Both the position numbers and the translations under genes were made by a program. A stretch of DNA of 64,000 bases from Mesorhizobium sp. YC-39. Its GTDB lineage: Bacteria; Pseudomonadota; Alphaproteobacteria; Rhizobiales; Rhizobiaceae. Position 1 is the first letter of the stretch. Each line of letters opens with the position of its first letter. Below the pieces are notes generated by a model. It ran no database searches, was not told the DNA's origin, and worked only from the letters and a program-made list of their open reading frames with translations. The stretch spans positions 372,001 through 436,000 of the forward strand of contig NZ_JAOWPS010000005.1 of the NCBI RefSeq assembly GCF_025753795.1, given 5' to 3'. Shown here piece after piece: positions 35,459-45,041 of the stretch.

Positions 35459-35827
35459 ATGCGTGGCGAAAACGGCATCGCCTTCTCAATGCCTGGCGGC
35501 GACGTGTCGGGAACCGGGCCGGCACGGCCTGTGGATATGGCTCATTTGGCCCGCCAGACAATGGGCGATCGTGGCCTCGAGCAGGAGGTGCTCGCCTTAT
35601 TCGTGCAGCAGGCGTTGTCGGTGCGCGACAGGATAGTCGACGCCGATGTCCGCGAAAGGCTATTTCTGGCGCACGCGCTGAAGGGCTCGGCGCGAGGGGT
35701 CGGCGCCTTTGCCATCGCCGATTGCGCCACCGCCATCGAGCGTCAGCCCGAAGACCCTAGCGCGCTCAAGCGCCTTGGCGCGCTTATCGAGGAAGTGCGC
35801 GATTTCATCGCAGCCATCAACCGCTAA
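35459..35827 (+). CDS. Single-domain Hpt (histidine phosphotransfer) protein
   Basis: A 122-residue protein whose four-helix Hpt core carries the phospho-accepting His72 in AHALKGSARGVGA, the classic HxLKGSA(R/A) motif. Such proteins shuttle phosphate between hybrid kinases and response regulators. The N-terminal 25 residues are probably disordered. A good ribosome-binding site (aaggag) lies ten bases before the ATG. It is divergent from the growth-pole gene; CckA lies 14 kb away in the window, but alphaproteobacterial CckA normally works with ChpT, so the partner is not known. Confidence 0.85.
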   Translation: MRGENGIAFSMPGGDVSGTGPARPVDMAHLARQTMGDRGLEQEVLALFVQQALSVRDRIVDADVRERLFLAHALKGSARGVGAFAIADCATAIERQPEDPSALKRLGALIEEVRDFIAAINR

Positions 35828-35928
35828 TTCCAGTTTCCAAAAAAACGGCATAGAGCGGCGTTTTTGCACGGCAGTTGACTTGTCTGCCGGAGTGATTATC
35901 TCGGCTGGGACTTCCCTTCAGGTGACAA

Positions 35929-36249
35929 ATGACCAAGCTGACCTTCATTGCCCATGACGGCACGCATTTCGACGTGGATGCCGAAAACGGCTCGACCGTC
36001 ATGGAAAACGCTATCCGCAACGCGGTGCCGGGGATCGAGGCCGAATGCGGCGGCGCCTGCGCCTGCGCGACCTGCCATGTCTATGTCGACGAGGCATGGA
36101 CAGCGGAAGTCGGCGAGCCGGAGGCGATGGAGGAGGACATGCTGGACTTCGCCTACGACGTCCAGCCGAACTCACGGCTGTCCTGCCAGATCAAGGTGCG
36201 AGACGCACTTGATGGACTGGTCGTGCGCGTGCCTGCCCGTCAGGGCTGA
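35929..36249 (+). CDS. 2Fe-2S ferredoxin, adrenodoxin type
   Basis: A 106-residue plant/vertebrate-type ferredoxin. The cluster ligands are Cys40, Cys46, Cys49 and Cys86 (CGGACACATC ... LSCQI), the spacing of adrenodoxin-like and Isc-type ferredoxins. A ferredoxin-NADP reductase follows 180 bases downstream, so the two likely form an electron-transfer chain to an oxygenase, P450 or Fe-S assembly step. Just upstream, TTGACT (35875-35880) and TTATCT (35896-35901) resemble a promoter but with a short 15-base spacer, so I do not list it separately. Confidence 0.92.
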   Translation: MTKLTFIAHDGTHFDVDAENGSTVMENAIRNAVPGIEAECGGACACATCHVYVDEAWTAEVGEPEAMEEDMLDFAYDVQPNSRLSCQIKVRDALDGLVVRVPARQG

Positions 36250-36349
36250 GACGCGCGTTTATTACCGTGTTTTTGCAGCTCCCGCTTGGCAGCGCGCCAA
36301 TGGTCATGCAGTGTCGCGCCGTTTCCCACGCGTCCTCTTGGGCGCGTAA

Positions 36350-37459
<1,110 letters not shown>

Positions 37460-37476
37460 AATGCGTCGCGGGGTTT

Positions 37477-38955
37477 TTACTCCGCGAGAACCGGCGCGGT
37501 TTCCGCATGGCCGCGGAGCGGCTTTTCCGGCATCAGCCCGAGCGCGACCAACGCCAGGACCAGGGTCACGGCCGCGGCGAGGAAGATCATCACGAATGCG
37601 GCGGCTTCGACAGTGACGCTGGTCGCATGCGCGCCCTCGCTGGCCAGCGGCAGGCCGTAGCCCAGCGCGACCGCGCCGAGCATCGCAACCCCAAGGGCGC
37701 TGCCCAAGGAGCGAAGGAAGGTCAGTACGCCGGTGGCAACGCCGAGATGCCGCTGATCGACGGCGTTCTGAACCGACACGGTGGCAACCGGAAAGGTCGT
37801 TCCGCTGCCAAGGCCGATGCACGTCGTCAGGATCTCGACAACCAGCAGGGAGGCATGCTCCGCCACGAGGCTGAGCACGCCAAGACACACTATGGCGAAG
37901 GCAATCCCTGCCATCGCGATCCGCTTGTAGTGGACAAAGCGCTGTATCGTGCGGCCGCTGAATGTCGCGCCGGCAACAGTGCCGAGCATCAGCCCCAGCA
38001 TGGCGATTCCCGATTCGCCAACCGACAGCCCGACGACAGACTGCAGATAGACCGGCAGGTAGACCGCCAGGCCGATATTGGCGGCCTGCAGCAGGAACAT
38101 GGACAATGTGCCGGTCAGAACGATCGGGTTGCCAAGCACTTCGAGCGAGATAAGCGGCTCTGCCGCCTTGAGCAGCCGCAGCGCGAAGCCAGCCCAGAAG
38201 ATTGCCGAGCAGGCGAGCAGCCCAAGGATTTCGCTGGACAGCCAGGGGTAGGCGCTGCCGCCCCAGTTCAGCGCCAGAAGCAGCAATGCCGTCGCCACCA
38301 CAAGAAGCAATGCCCCCAGCCCGTCAATACGATGATGCTTTGCCGCGATTGGCAGCTTCTTCAGCGGCTTGTTGATGATCGCCATGGCCAGAAAGCCGAG
38401 CGGCAGGTTGATCCAGAAGATCAGCGACCAGTGCAGATGTTCGGCGAAGCCGCCGCCGAGCAGCGGGCCGGCGATGCTGGCGACGGCCCATGTGCCCGCG
38501 ATCCAGGCGGAGTAGCGCGCCCGCTCGCGTGGCGGCACGAGGTCGCCGATGACGGTCTGCGCCAGGGCAAAAAGGCCGCCGCCGCCGGCACCCTGGATCG
38601 CCCGGCCGATGATCAGCACGAGCATGTTGGGCGCCATGGCACTGACAAGCGAGCCCGCAAGAAAGATAAGGATCGCCGCATAGACGGTCGGCCGACGCCC
38701 ATGGACGTCGGAAATCTTGCCATAGAGCGGCGCCACCGCTGTTGCGGTCAAGAGATAACCGGTGACGATCCACGGCAGATACTCGGCATGGCCGAGTGCA
38801 TGCGCGATGGTCGGCATGGCCGGTGCGACAATGGTCTGGTCGAGCGCCGCCAACAGCATCGACAACAGCACGCCGCCGATGATGGCGTTCTTCTCGCTCT
38901 CGGTCAGCGGTGATGGGGGCACCATCGTCGCCTGCTTGTCGACAGCCTGGTCCAT
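37477..38955 (-). CDS. MFS drug exporter, EmrB/QacA (DHA2, 14-helix) type
   Basis: A 492-residue proton-driven exporter with about 14 membrane helices. Family motifs are LDQTIVAPAMPTIAHAL in helix 1, WIVTGYLLTATAVAPLYGKISDVHGRR (motif A) and RAIQGAGGGGLFALAQTVI (motif B/C region). Such pumps expel drugs, dyes or plant compounds; the substrate is unknown. No EmrA-like membrane fusion protein or TetR/MarR regulator is adjacent. The start MDQAVDKQ at 38955 is chosen because the upstream in-frame residues are Arg-rich and not leader-like. It runs convergent to the FNR gene with 17 bases between. Confidence 0.9.
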   Translation of the reverse strand: MDQAVDKQATMVPPSPLTESEKNAIIGGVLLSMLLAALDQTIVAPAMPTIAHALGHAEYLPWIVTGYLLTATAVAPLYGKISDVHGRRPTVYAAILIFLAGSLVSAMAPNMLVLIIGRAIQGAGGGGLFALAQTVIGDLVPPRERARYSAWIAGTWAVASIAGPLLGGGFAEHLHWSLIFWINLPLGFLAMAIINKPLKKLPIAAKHHRIDGLGALLLVVATALLLLALNWGGSAYPWLSSEILGLLACSAIFWAGFALRLLKAAEPLISLEVLGNPIVLTGTLSMFLLQAANIGLAVYLPVYLQSVVGLSVGESGIAMLGLMLGTVAGATFSGRTIQRFVHYKRIAMAGIAFAIVCLGVLSLVAEHASLLVVEILTTCIGLGSGTTFPVATVSVQNAVDQRHLGVATGVLTFLRSLGSALGVAMLGAVALGYGLPLASEGAHATSVTVEAAAFVMIFLAAAVTLVLALVALGLMPEKPLRGHAETAPVLAE

Positions 38956-39191
38956 CGTCTTAAGTCTTTCATGGGCTTGCGTGCGTTCAGCAGGGGCGGC
39001 CGGGTCGGCCGGTCCGGTGCGTGCGCCGCGTCGATTGTTGTCTCGTGCTTTTCGAGGTTTCGCCTTCGCGAACCTGACATATGTCGTCCCGTATAGGCGG
39101 ATTTCGACAGCGGCTCGAAAGTTTTTCCGGCTTGGCACCATGCTTCGGCGAAATTGGCTTGCGCCATTGGCACTCGAGCGGCGGCGAAATC

Positions 39192-39824
39192 TCAGGTCGG
39201 TGGCAACCGGCCGTTCTCGATGCGCTCCATGCGATAGCGCAGCAGCCGGATGATGCGGCTTTCGAAATTGACGCTTTCGACGCGGTCGAATTGCACCTGG
39301 GCCTGGTCGTGCTTAGCAAGAATGGCGGCGGTGATCTCGGAGGCCTTCGCCTTGGCCTCCTGGCAGGTCTTCTGCGGATAGGTCGCCTTCAGCACGTCCT
39401 CCAACTCCTTGGCGTGGTTTTTGGCGATCTCGACATGGCGTTCCTCATGGCGCTTGATGTCGGAAGACAGAGTGTCCCAGAACAATCTTACGCCGGCATC
39501 GGCCTTGCGCGGACGGCGCCACTCCGGGAGGATCACCTTGACCTTGACGGTCACGGTGGCCGCCACGATCCGGCAGGAATTCGCATTCTCCGCGTAGCCG
39601 ACGCGCGTCGTGAAGGCCATTTGCGTGGCGCCGGGATGCCTCATCCCGGTGCTTTTCACGCGCGGCCCATGTTTGGTGAGCTGCGTCTCGATGTCGTCGA
39701 GCGTCCTGCCGCCAACAGGGAAATAGCTGTATGTCTTCACCAGTGACGCAGCGCCCACAGGCAAAGCGGTCATTGCGAGCATCGGGGCGAGCATCAGGGC
39801 GCAGAGCAGGGGTCGGTTCATCAT
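39192..39824 (-). CDS. DUF922 secreted protein with HExxH protease motif
   Basis: A 210-residue exported protein. A signal peptide covers about residues 1-25 (LAPMLAMTALPVGAA). The metalloprotease-like motif HEERH is near residue 127 (SDIKRHEERHVEIAKNH), characteristic of DUF922 (predicted secreted Zn-dependent proteases). Activity has not been shown for most members. The N-terminal TYSYFPVGGRTLDDIETQL is also typical. It is divergent from folP and about 235 bases from the MFS gene on the same strand. Confidence 0.85.
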   Translation of the reverse strand: MMNRPLLCALMLAPMLAMTALPVGAASLVKTYSYFPVGGRTLDDIETQLTKHGPRVKSTGMRHPGATQMAFTTRVGYAENANSCRIVAATVTVKVKVILPEWRRPRKADAGVRLFWDTLSSDIKRHEERHVEIAKNHAKELEDVLKATYPQKTCQEAKAKASEITAAILAKHDQAQVQFDRVESVNFESRIIRLLRYRMERIENGRLPPT

Positions 39825-39908
39825 GTTGCCTCTTCAGCCACCTTGCGTTACGGCCGTCCTCGACGCAACGGATTTGATCTTTGGCGGATCACACATGGTT
39901 GATGGACA

Positions 39909-40754
39909 ATGACGACAAGGCGATGGCAGTTGGCGCACGGACGCCATCTCGACCTTGGCGGCAAGTCGGTGATTGTCGGCATCCTCAACGTCACGCCGGA
40001 TAGTTTTTCCGACGGCGGGCTGTTCGTTGGAGCCGAACAGGCGTTGGCCCAGGCACACCGCATGGTGGAGGAGGGGGCCTCGGTCATCGATGTCGGCGGG
40101 GAATCGACGCGGCCCGGCGCCTCCGCGGTAACCGCTGGCGAAGAGCAGGCCCGCGTGCTGCCGGTCATCGAGGCGCTGGCCGGGCTTGGCGAGGCGCTGG
40201 TTTCGGTCGACACCTATCGCGAGGACACCGCCCGGCTTGCGGTGGCGGCCGGCGCGCATATCGTCAACGATGTCTGGGGCCTGCAGCGCGAACCCGGCAT
40301 TGCGCGCGTTGCCGCCGAGACCGGAGCCGGGCTGGTCATCATGCATACCGGACGTGACCGGCAGAAACTGCCCGACGTCATCGAGGACCAGCTTTTCTTC
40401 CTTGGGAAATCGCTGGAAATCGCCCGTGGAAGCGGAATTGTCGACGATCAGATCGTGCTCGATCCGGGTTTCGGCTTCGCCAAGGAGACGGCGGAAGAAA
40501 ACCTCGATCTGATGGCGCGGTTTTCCGAGCTCAATGCACTGGGCTTTCCGCTGATGGCCGGCACGTCAAGAAAGCGCTTCATCGGCAACGTCACCGGCCG
40601 CGACGCCTCGGCAAGGGGTGCGGGAACCGCGGCGACAAGCGTCATCCTGAGGCTCAAGGGGGCGCAGCTTTTTCGCGTCCACGATGTCGCAATCAACATG
40701 GATGCACTGGCCATTGCCGATGCTATGTTGGCGCGAGAGATCCGGGGAAGCTGA
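39909..40754 (+). CDS. folP: Dihydropteroate synthase
   Basis: Condenses 4-aminobenzoate with hydroxymethyl-dihydropterin pyrophosphate; the target of sulfonamides. The 281 residues carry both family signatures, GILNVTPDSFSDGG and DVGGESTRPGA, plus LDPGFGFAKE and the pterin-site GTSRKRFIG. It is the first gene of a folP-folB-folK operon, with three bases separating it from folB. Confidence 0.96.
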   Translation: MTTRRWQLAHGRHLDLGGKSVIVGILNVTPDSFSDGGLFVGAEQALAQAHRMVEEGASVIDVGGESTRPGASAVTAGEEQARVLPVIEALAGLGEALVSVDTYREDTARLAVAAGAHIVNDVWGLQREPGIARVAAETGAGLVIMHTGRDRQKLPDVIEDQLFFLGKSLEIARGSGIVDDQIVLDPGFGFAKETAEENLDLMARFSELNALGFPLMAGTSRKRFIGNVTGRDASARGAGTAATSVILRLKGAQLFRVHDVAINMDALAIADAMLAREIRGS

Positions 40755-40757
40755 GCA

Positions 40758-41117
40758 ATGTATGTCATCCGCATGAAGAACTGCGCCTTCTTTGCCCGGC
40801 ATGGCGTGCTGGACGAGGAGGAAACGCTCGGCCAACGCTTTTATGTCGATGCAGCCCTTACGGTCGAACCGGGCCGGGCGCTGGTCGATGATTCCATCGA
40901 CGACACCGTCAATTACGGCATCGCCTTCGCGGTGATCGAAAAGATCGTTACCGGCGAGCGGCGTTTTCTGATCGAAGCGCTGGCACTGGAGGTGGCGCGG
41001 GCTCTGACGGCGCGTTTTCCGCAGATCAAAAGAGCCGAAATCACCGTGCGCAAGCCGAATGCGCCGGTGCCAGGTGTGCTCGATCATGTCGAGGTGACCG
41101 TTGTCTGGCCAGAATAA
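40758..41117 (+). CDS. folB: Dihydroneopterin aldolase
   Basis: Splits dihydroneopterin to hydroxymethyl-dihydropterin and glycolaldehyde, the step before FolK. The 119-residue protein shows the family motifs MKNCAFFARHGVLDEEETLGQRF, DDTVNYG and the C-terminal ITVRKPNAPVPG with the catalytic Lys. It sits between folP and folK; its end overlaps folK by 17 bases. Confidence 0.94.
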   Translation: MYVIRMKNCAFFARHGVLDEEETLGQRFYVDAALTVEPGRALVDDSIDDTVNYGIAFAVIEKIVTGERRFLIEALALEVARALTARFPQIKRAEITVRKPNAPVPGVLDHVEVTVVWPE

Positions 41118-41625
41118 TCACAACAGCAACACGGTCTATCTGAGCCTGGGCGGCAATCTCGGCGATCCGGCAAAGTCGATGGCCGCGGCGCTGCGAATGC
41201 TGGATGGCGATGAGAAAACGCGTGTCGTCGCCGTCTCCTCGCTTTACCGAACGCCGCCCTGGGGCAAGCTCGACCAGCCGGATTTCCTCAATGCGGCAGC
41301 CGAGATTTCGACCCGGCTCGCACCACGTGCGTTGCTTGATCTCTGTCTCGACGCCGAGCGCAGACTGAAGCGGGTGCGCGAGGAACGCTGGGGGCCGCGC
41401 CTGATCGATATCGACATATTGGTGTTCGGCGACCGCATCATCCACGAGACAGGGCTGGACGTGCCGCATCCGCGCATGCTGGAGCGCGCCTTTGTGCTGG
41501 CGCCGCTGGCGGAGATTGCGCCCGACCTTGCCGTCGGCGGCAGGAGCGTGCCGGAGCGGCTTGCCGCCGTCGATACAGCAGGCATAGAGCGATTGCCGTC
41601 GGGCCGCGACTGGTGGCTGGCCTGA
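41101..41625 (+). CDS. folK: HPPK, 2-amino-4-hydroxy-6-hydroxymethyldihydropteridine diphosphokinase
   Basis: Transfers pyrophosphate from ATP to hydroxymethyl-dihydropterin, giving the FolP substrate. The 174-residue protein has VYLSLGGNLGDP, SSLYRTPPWGKLDQPDFLNAA, RWGPRLIDIDILVFG and VPHPRMLERAFVLAPL, all classic HPPK blocks. No ATG or GTG lies ahead of the conserved VYLSLGGNLG, so the TTG at 41101 is the only reasonable start; it overlaps folB by 17 bases, implying translational coupling. Confidence 0.93.
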   Translation: MSGQNNHNSNTVYLSLGGNLGDPAKSMAAALRMLDGDEKTRVVAVSSLYRTPPWGKLDQPDFLNAAAEISTRLAPRALLDLCLDAERRLKRVREERWGPRLIDIDILVFGDRIIHETGLDVPHPRMLERAFVLAPLAEIAPDLAVGGRSVPERLAAVDTAGIERLPSGRDWWLA

Positions 41626-41647
41626 GGCCAGCAGGCGACGGAAGAGT

Positions 41648-42196
41648 TCAGCCGGAAAACCCGCCGCCATCAAGGAACGCCTGTTCCTCGGGCGTCGTTT
41701 CTCGGCCGAGCATCCTGTTTCGATGCGGAAAGCGGCCGAAGCGCTGGATGATGTCGCGGTGCTCGACGGCGTATTTCAGGTAGGCCGGGGCTTTGGCGGC
41801 GGTAAGGTCCACGCATCTGAGCTGATCGTCGAGCAACTCCGAATGCTCATAGGGCAGATAAAGGAAAACACGCAGATCTTCATCGAGCGCCAGATCCTGG
41901 CCGGCGGCGATGGCTTTTCCGGCAAAATATCTCGCCAGCGGGTCGGTCGCGTACATGTGTCCGGTGCCGCGAAAGCAGTTTCGCGGGAACTGGTCGAGCA
42001 GGATCATCAAGGCGAGCGAACCTTCGGCATGGTTCGACCAGTCGTCGCATTCGCGCCGGGCAGCGGCATAATGCAAGTCGAGAAACCGGTCGCGGAATTC
42101 GACATCGAAAGCGTCGTTCTTTTCGAACCACGCATCCTCTCCGGCATCACGCCAGAATTGGGTGACCGAAAGGGCCTGCCCGTCCAGTTCGATCAT
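41648..42196 (-). CDS. DUF924 family protein
   Basis: A 182-residue soluble helical protein of DUF924, related to TPR-like folds. Signature parts are VTQFWRDAGEDAWFEKNDAFD, SLALMILLDQFPRNCFRGTG and LPYEHSELLDDQ. Function is not known, although the family is widespread. The ATG at 42196 has GAGGAG eight bases upstream. It lies 11 bases behind the KefB-type gene on the same strand and is probably co-transcribed with it. Confidence 0.88.
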   Translation of the reverse strand: MIELDGQALSVTQFWRDAGEDAWFEKNDAFDVEFRDRFLDLHYAAARRECDDWSNHAEGSLALMILLDQFPRNCFRGTGHMYATDPLARYFAGKAIAAGQDLALDEDLRVFLYLPYEHSELLDDQLRCVDLTAAKAPAYLKYAVEHRDIIQRFGRFPHRNRMLGRETTPEEQAFLDGGGFSG

Positions 42197-42207
42197 CTGC
42201 AAGCTCC

Positions 42208-44043
42208 TCAGTCGGCCGGCTCGGCTTTATGCAGCACGTCGGCGGTCTCTTCGTTGAGCGCCTGGCCGGCGCGGCGCGGGGTGCTGAGTGGCGTCGGGAT
42301 GGGTGTGCCGATATTGCCTTTGAGAAAGCGCGCCCCGGCACGAACGCCTTCGGCGAGCTGCAACTCGAAACGGGCGGCGTCGCGGCGGCGGACGTCCTCG
42401 ATCACTTCGGCGACGTCTTCGGGGTCGACGCCCAGCGCCTCCAAGGTGGACCCGCCGAAGACAAGGGCCGATTCGAAGGTTTCGCGAAGCTGGAAGTCGA
42501 CGCCGGCGCGGATGAGCTGCAGCGCGGTTCCGCGATCGAAGGCACGTGCCAGCACCGTGAGCAGGGGAAACTCCGCCTTGATCAGCTCCGCGATACGGAC
42601 GGCGGCATCGGGCTTGTCGACGCAGATCAGCACGGCGCGCGCCCGGCCGGCGCCGGCGGCACGCAGAATGTCGAGCCGTGTGCCGTCGCCATAATAGACC
42701 TTGAAGCCGAAATCGGCGGCCGCCTGGATCATTTCGACCTCATTGTCGATGATCGACACGTCGATGCCACGCAGTAGCAGTGGCTGGCTGGCGATCTGGC
42801 CGAAGCGGCCGAAGCCGATGATCAGCACGCTGCCGGTCAGGCCATCGGCAATGTCGACGCCTTCAAGCGACTGCTCGTCGCGCGGCGTCAGATAGCGCAA
42901 CGCCAAGATGGCCAGTGGCGTCAGCACCATGGAGATGATGACGATCGCGGTCAGGGTCGCATTGGCCTGGCTGTCGATGATGCCGACCGCGGCCGCGGCG
43001 GAATAGAGAACGAAGGCGAATTCGCCGCCTTGCGCCATGAAGACGGCACGCTCGAGGGCTTCCCGGTGGCCGGTCTTGAGAATGCGGGCGACGAGATAGA
43101 TGCCGACCGCTTTCATCACCATGTAGGCGACGACATAGACGGCGACGAGCCGCCAGTTCTGCGCGACCACATTGAGGTCGAGCGACATGCCGACGGCAAG
43201 GAAGAACAGGCCGAGCAGGATGCCCCGGAACGGCTCGATGTCGGCCTCGAGCTGATGGCGAAAGGTGGATTCCGACAACAAAACACCGGCCAGGAAAGCG
43301 CCCATCGCCATCGACAGGCCCGAGAGCTGCATGGCAAGCGCTGATCCCAAAACGACCAGAAGGGCGGCGGCGGTCATCACCTCGCGGGCGCGGGAATCGG
43401 CCAGGATGCGAAAGAGCGGATTGAGCAGATAGCGTCCGGCCACCACCAGCCCGACGATCGCGGCAAGGCCAATGCCAACCTCCGTCAGCCGCTCCGTCAG
43501 GCTCATATGGGCTCCGCCCGGCGCCAGGAATGCGATCAGGGCGAGCAGCGGCACGATCGCCAGATCCTCAAGCAGCAGGATGGAGACGATGCGCTGACCC
43601 TTGGGCGCGGCGATTTCGCCGCGCTCTTCGAGAAGCTGCATGACGATCGCGGTCGAGGTCAGCACGAAGCCGGCGCCGGCGACGAAGGATTGCGAGATCG
43701 GAAAGCCGCCTGCCAAGCCGACACCGGTCAGCAACAGCGCACACACGCCGACCTGCAATGCCCCAAGGCCGAAGATCTCTCGCCTGAGACCCCAAAGCCG
43801 CGATGGCTGCATTTCCAGCCCAATGATGAACAGAAACATGACGACGCCGAGCTCGGCGACATGAAGAATGGCTTGTGATTCGGAAAAGATACGAAGTCCG
43901 AACGGGCCGATCACCACGCCGGCCGCGAGATAGCCGAGGATCGAGCCGAGCCCCAAGCGCTTGAAGATCGGTACCGCGACCACGCCTGCGGCGAGCAATG
44001 CCACCACCTGGATCAGTTCGCTACCCGATACCTCTGCCGCCAT
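42208..44043 (-). CDS. kefB: KefB/KefC-type K+/H+ antiporter with RCK domain
   Basis: A 611-residue CPA2 antiporter. Residues 1-390 hold about 12 helices (GYLAAGVVIGPFGLRIF, LFIIGLEMQPSRLW, LLEDLAIVPLLALIAFL, GAFLAGVLLSEST), then a Rossmann-type RCK_N domain starts at VLIIGFGRFGQIASQPLL and regulates the channel by nucleotide binding. The family exports potassium to acidify the cytosol when glutathione adducts form. No KefF/KefG-like accessory gene is adjacent, so glutathione gating is not implied. It is followed by DUF924. Confidence 0.9.
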   Translation of the reverse strand: MAAEVSGSELIQVVALLAAGVVAVPIFKRLGLGSILGYLAAGVVIGPFGLRIFSESQAILHVAELGVVMFLFIIGLEMQPSRLWGLRREIFGLGALQVGVCALLLTGVGLAGGFPISQSFVAGAGFVLTSTAIVMQLLEERGEIAAPKGQRIVSILLLEDLAIVPLLALIAFLAPGGAHMSLTERLTEVGIGLAAIVGLVVAGRYLLNPLFRILADSRAREVMTAAALLVVLGSALAMQLSGLSMAMGAFLAGVLLSESTFRHQLEADIEPFRGILLGLFFLAVGMSLDLNVVAQNWRLVAVYVVAYMVMKAVGIYLVARILKTGHREALERAVFMAQGGEFAFVLYSAAAAVGIIDSQANATLTAIVIISMVLTPLAILALRYLTPRDEQSLEGVDIADGLTGSVLIIGFGRFGQIASQPLLLRGIDVSIIDNEVEMIQAAADFGFKVYYGDGTRLDILRAAGAGRARAVLICVDKPDAAVRIAELIKAEFPLLTVLARAFDRGTALQLIRAGVDFQLRETFESALVFGGSTLEALGVDPEDVAEVIEDVRRRDAARFELQLAEGVRAGARFLKGNIGTPIPTPLSTPRRAGQALNEETADVLHKAEPAD

Positions 44044-44248
44044 ACCTGCCGTTCCGCTCGCTCTCTAGGATCGCCTCGGTTGGGCGATGGAGCGGCCAAG
44101 ATAGGGGCTTCGGGAGAGATCGAACAGTGCCAATTCGGGATGTGGCACAACTCGTTTTGCCGGCGCGTCACACAAGGTTGTGCGACCGTCGCGTTGCGTC
44201 TGCGAAGCGCTGCTTTAGAGGGTCGGCATTGCCGGCAGCGATGGCGGT

Positions 44249-44803
44249 TCAGTTCGGCGCGATCGAGCCGACTTCGACGGCATCGACTCGCTTCAGCTTC
44301 ATGCCGATGACCGGCACCAGTTGCTCGTCGACGCGCACGGCGACCGTCACCGTCATCGAATTGTCGTCAGGCACGAGAGCCTGCATGACGCCGCGCAACT
44401 GGTTGCGGTTTATGGTGAAGACGACCTTGTGCGGGTCAACCACGTTGCCGCCGATGATGTCGAGGCCCGAACCAGCCGCGCCGCCCATGAAGCTGCCCTT
44501 GTAGCCTTGGCGGCCCTTGTGCTGGACGGTGGCCGACATTTGCTGGGTGAACATGCCGACCCGGCAGCCGCCGTCGAGCGACATGCCGACGTTGCCGTCA
44601 GGCGTCGAGCCGGTGAAACTGCAGGTGAATTTGGTGCCTTTGTATTTGCCGGCGACGATTTCTCCCGGGCCAACCCATTTGCCTTCGACCGATCGGAAGA
44701 ACTGCTTGTCCGGCTCTGCTCCGAGGGCTTTCCCGGCGAGGCCGGCGGTTGCGGCGAGCGCGACGGTCATGGGCAGGACGCTGGACAGAATTGCGCTTTT
44801 CAT
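44249..44803 (-). CDS. Secreted protein of unknown function
   Basis: A 184-residue exported protein with a signal peptide of about 29 residues (VALAATAGLAGKALGA). The mature part looks beta-rich and includes FRSVEGKWVGPGEIVAGKYKGTKFTCSF and CRVGMFTQQMSATV; the two Cys (CSF, GGCRV) may form a disulfide. I do not recognise a named family; it resembles rhizobial exported hypothetical proteins. The start MKSAIL at 44803 gives a proper leader; an in-frame start 54 bases upstream does not. Confidence 0.72.
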   Translation of the reverse strand: MKSAILSSVLPMTVALAATAGLAGKALGAEPDKQFFRSVEGKWVGPGEIVAGKYKGTKFTCSFTGSTPDGNVGMSLDGGCRVGMFTQQMSATVQHKGRQGYKGSFMGGAAGSGLDIIGGNVVDPHKVVFTINRNQLRGVMQALVPDDNSMTVTVAVRVDEQLVPVIGMKLKRVDAVEVGSIAPN

Positions 44804-45041
44804 CGACAACACCCGGCAACAAAGAGGTTGGTTTGGAACCCGCCCGACCATGAACAAGATTGGTTAATGCTTGGTGACCGCTTAAGCCTTTTGCTGCTAG
44901 GCGGAACCAATTGGCATCGTACAAATGCAGGTTGACAAACGGCATATTACCGCAAGAACCGGAATCGATTTCAACGGGATTACACGCAAGAATCAAAGCG
45001 CTGCAACCGCCCTCAAAAACGCCCGAAAGATGCGCGGTTCT

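Noticed and set aside
35841-35865. A/T-rich hairpin (aaaaacg/cgttttt) after the Hpt gene as a terminator
   Set aside because: Only two of the seven pairs are GC, with an 11-base loop; too weak to list as a terminator.
39076-39085. Perfect 10-bp palindrome GACATATGTC upstream of the EmrB-type exporter
   Set aside because: It could be an operator, but no regulator gene is adjacent and a 10-bp palindrome is expected by chance in 64 kb.
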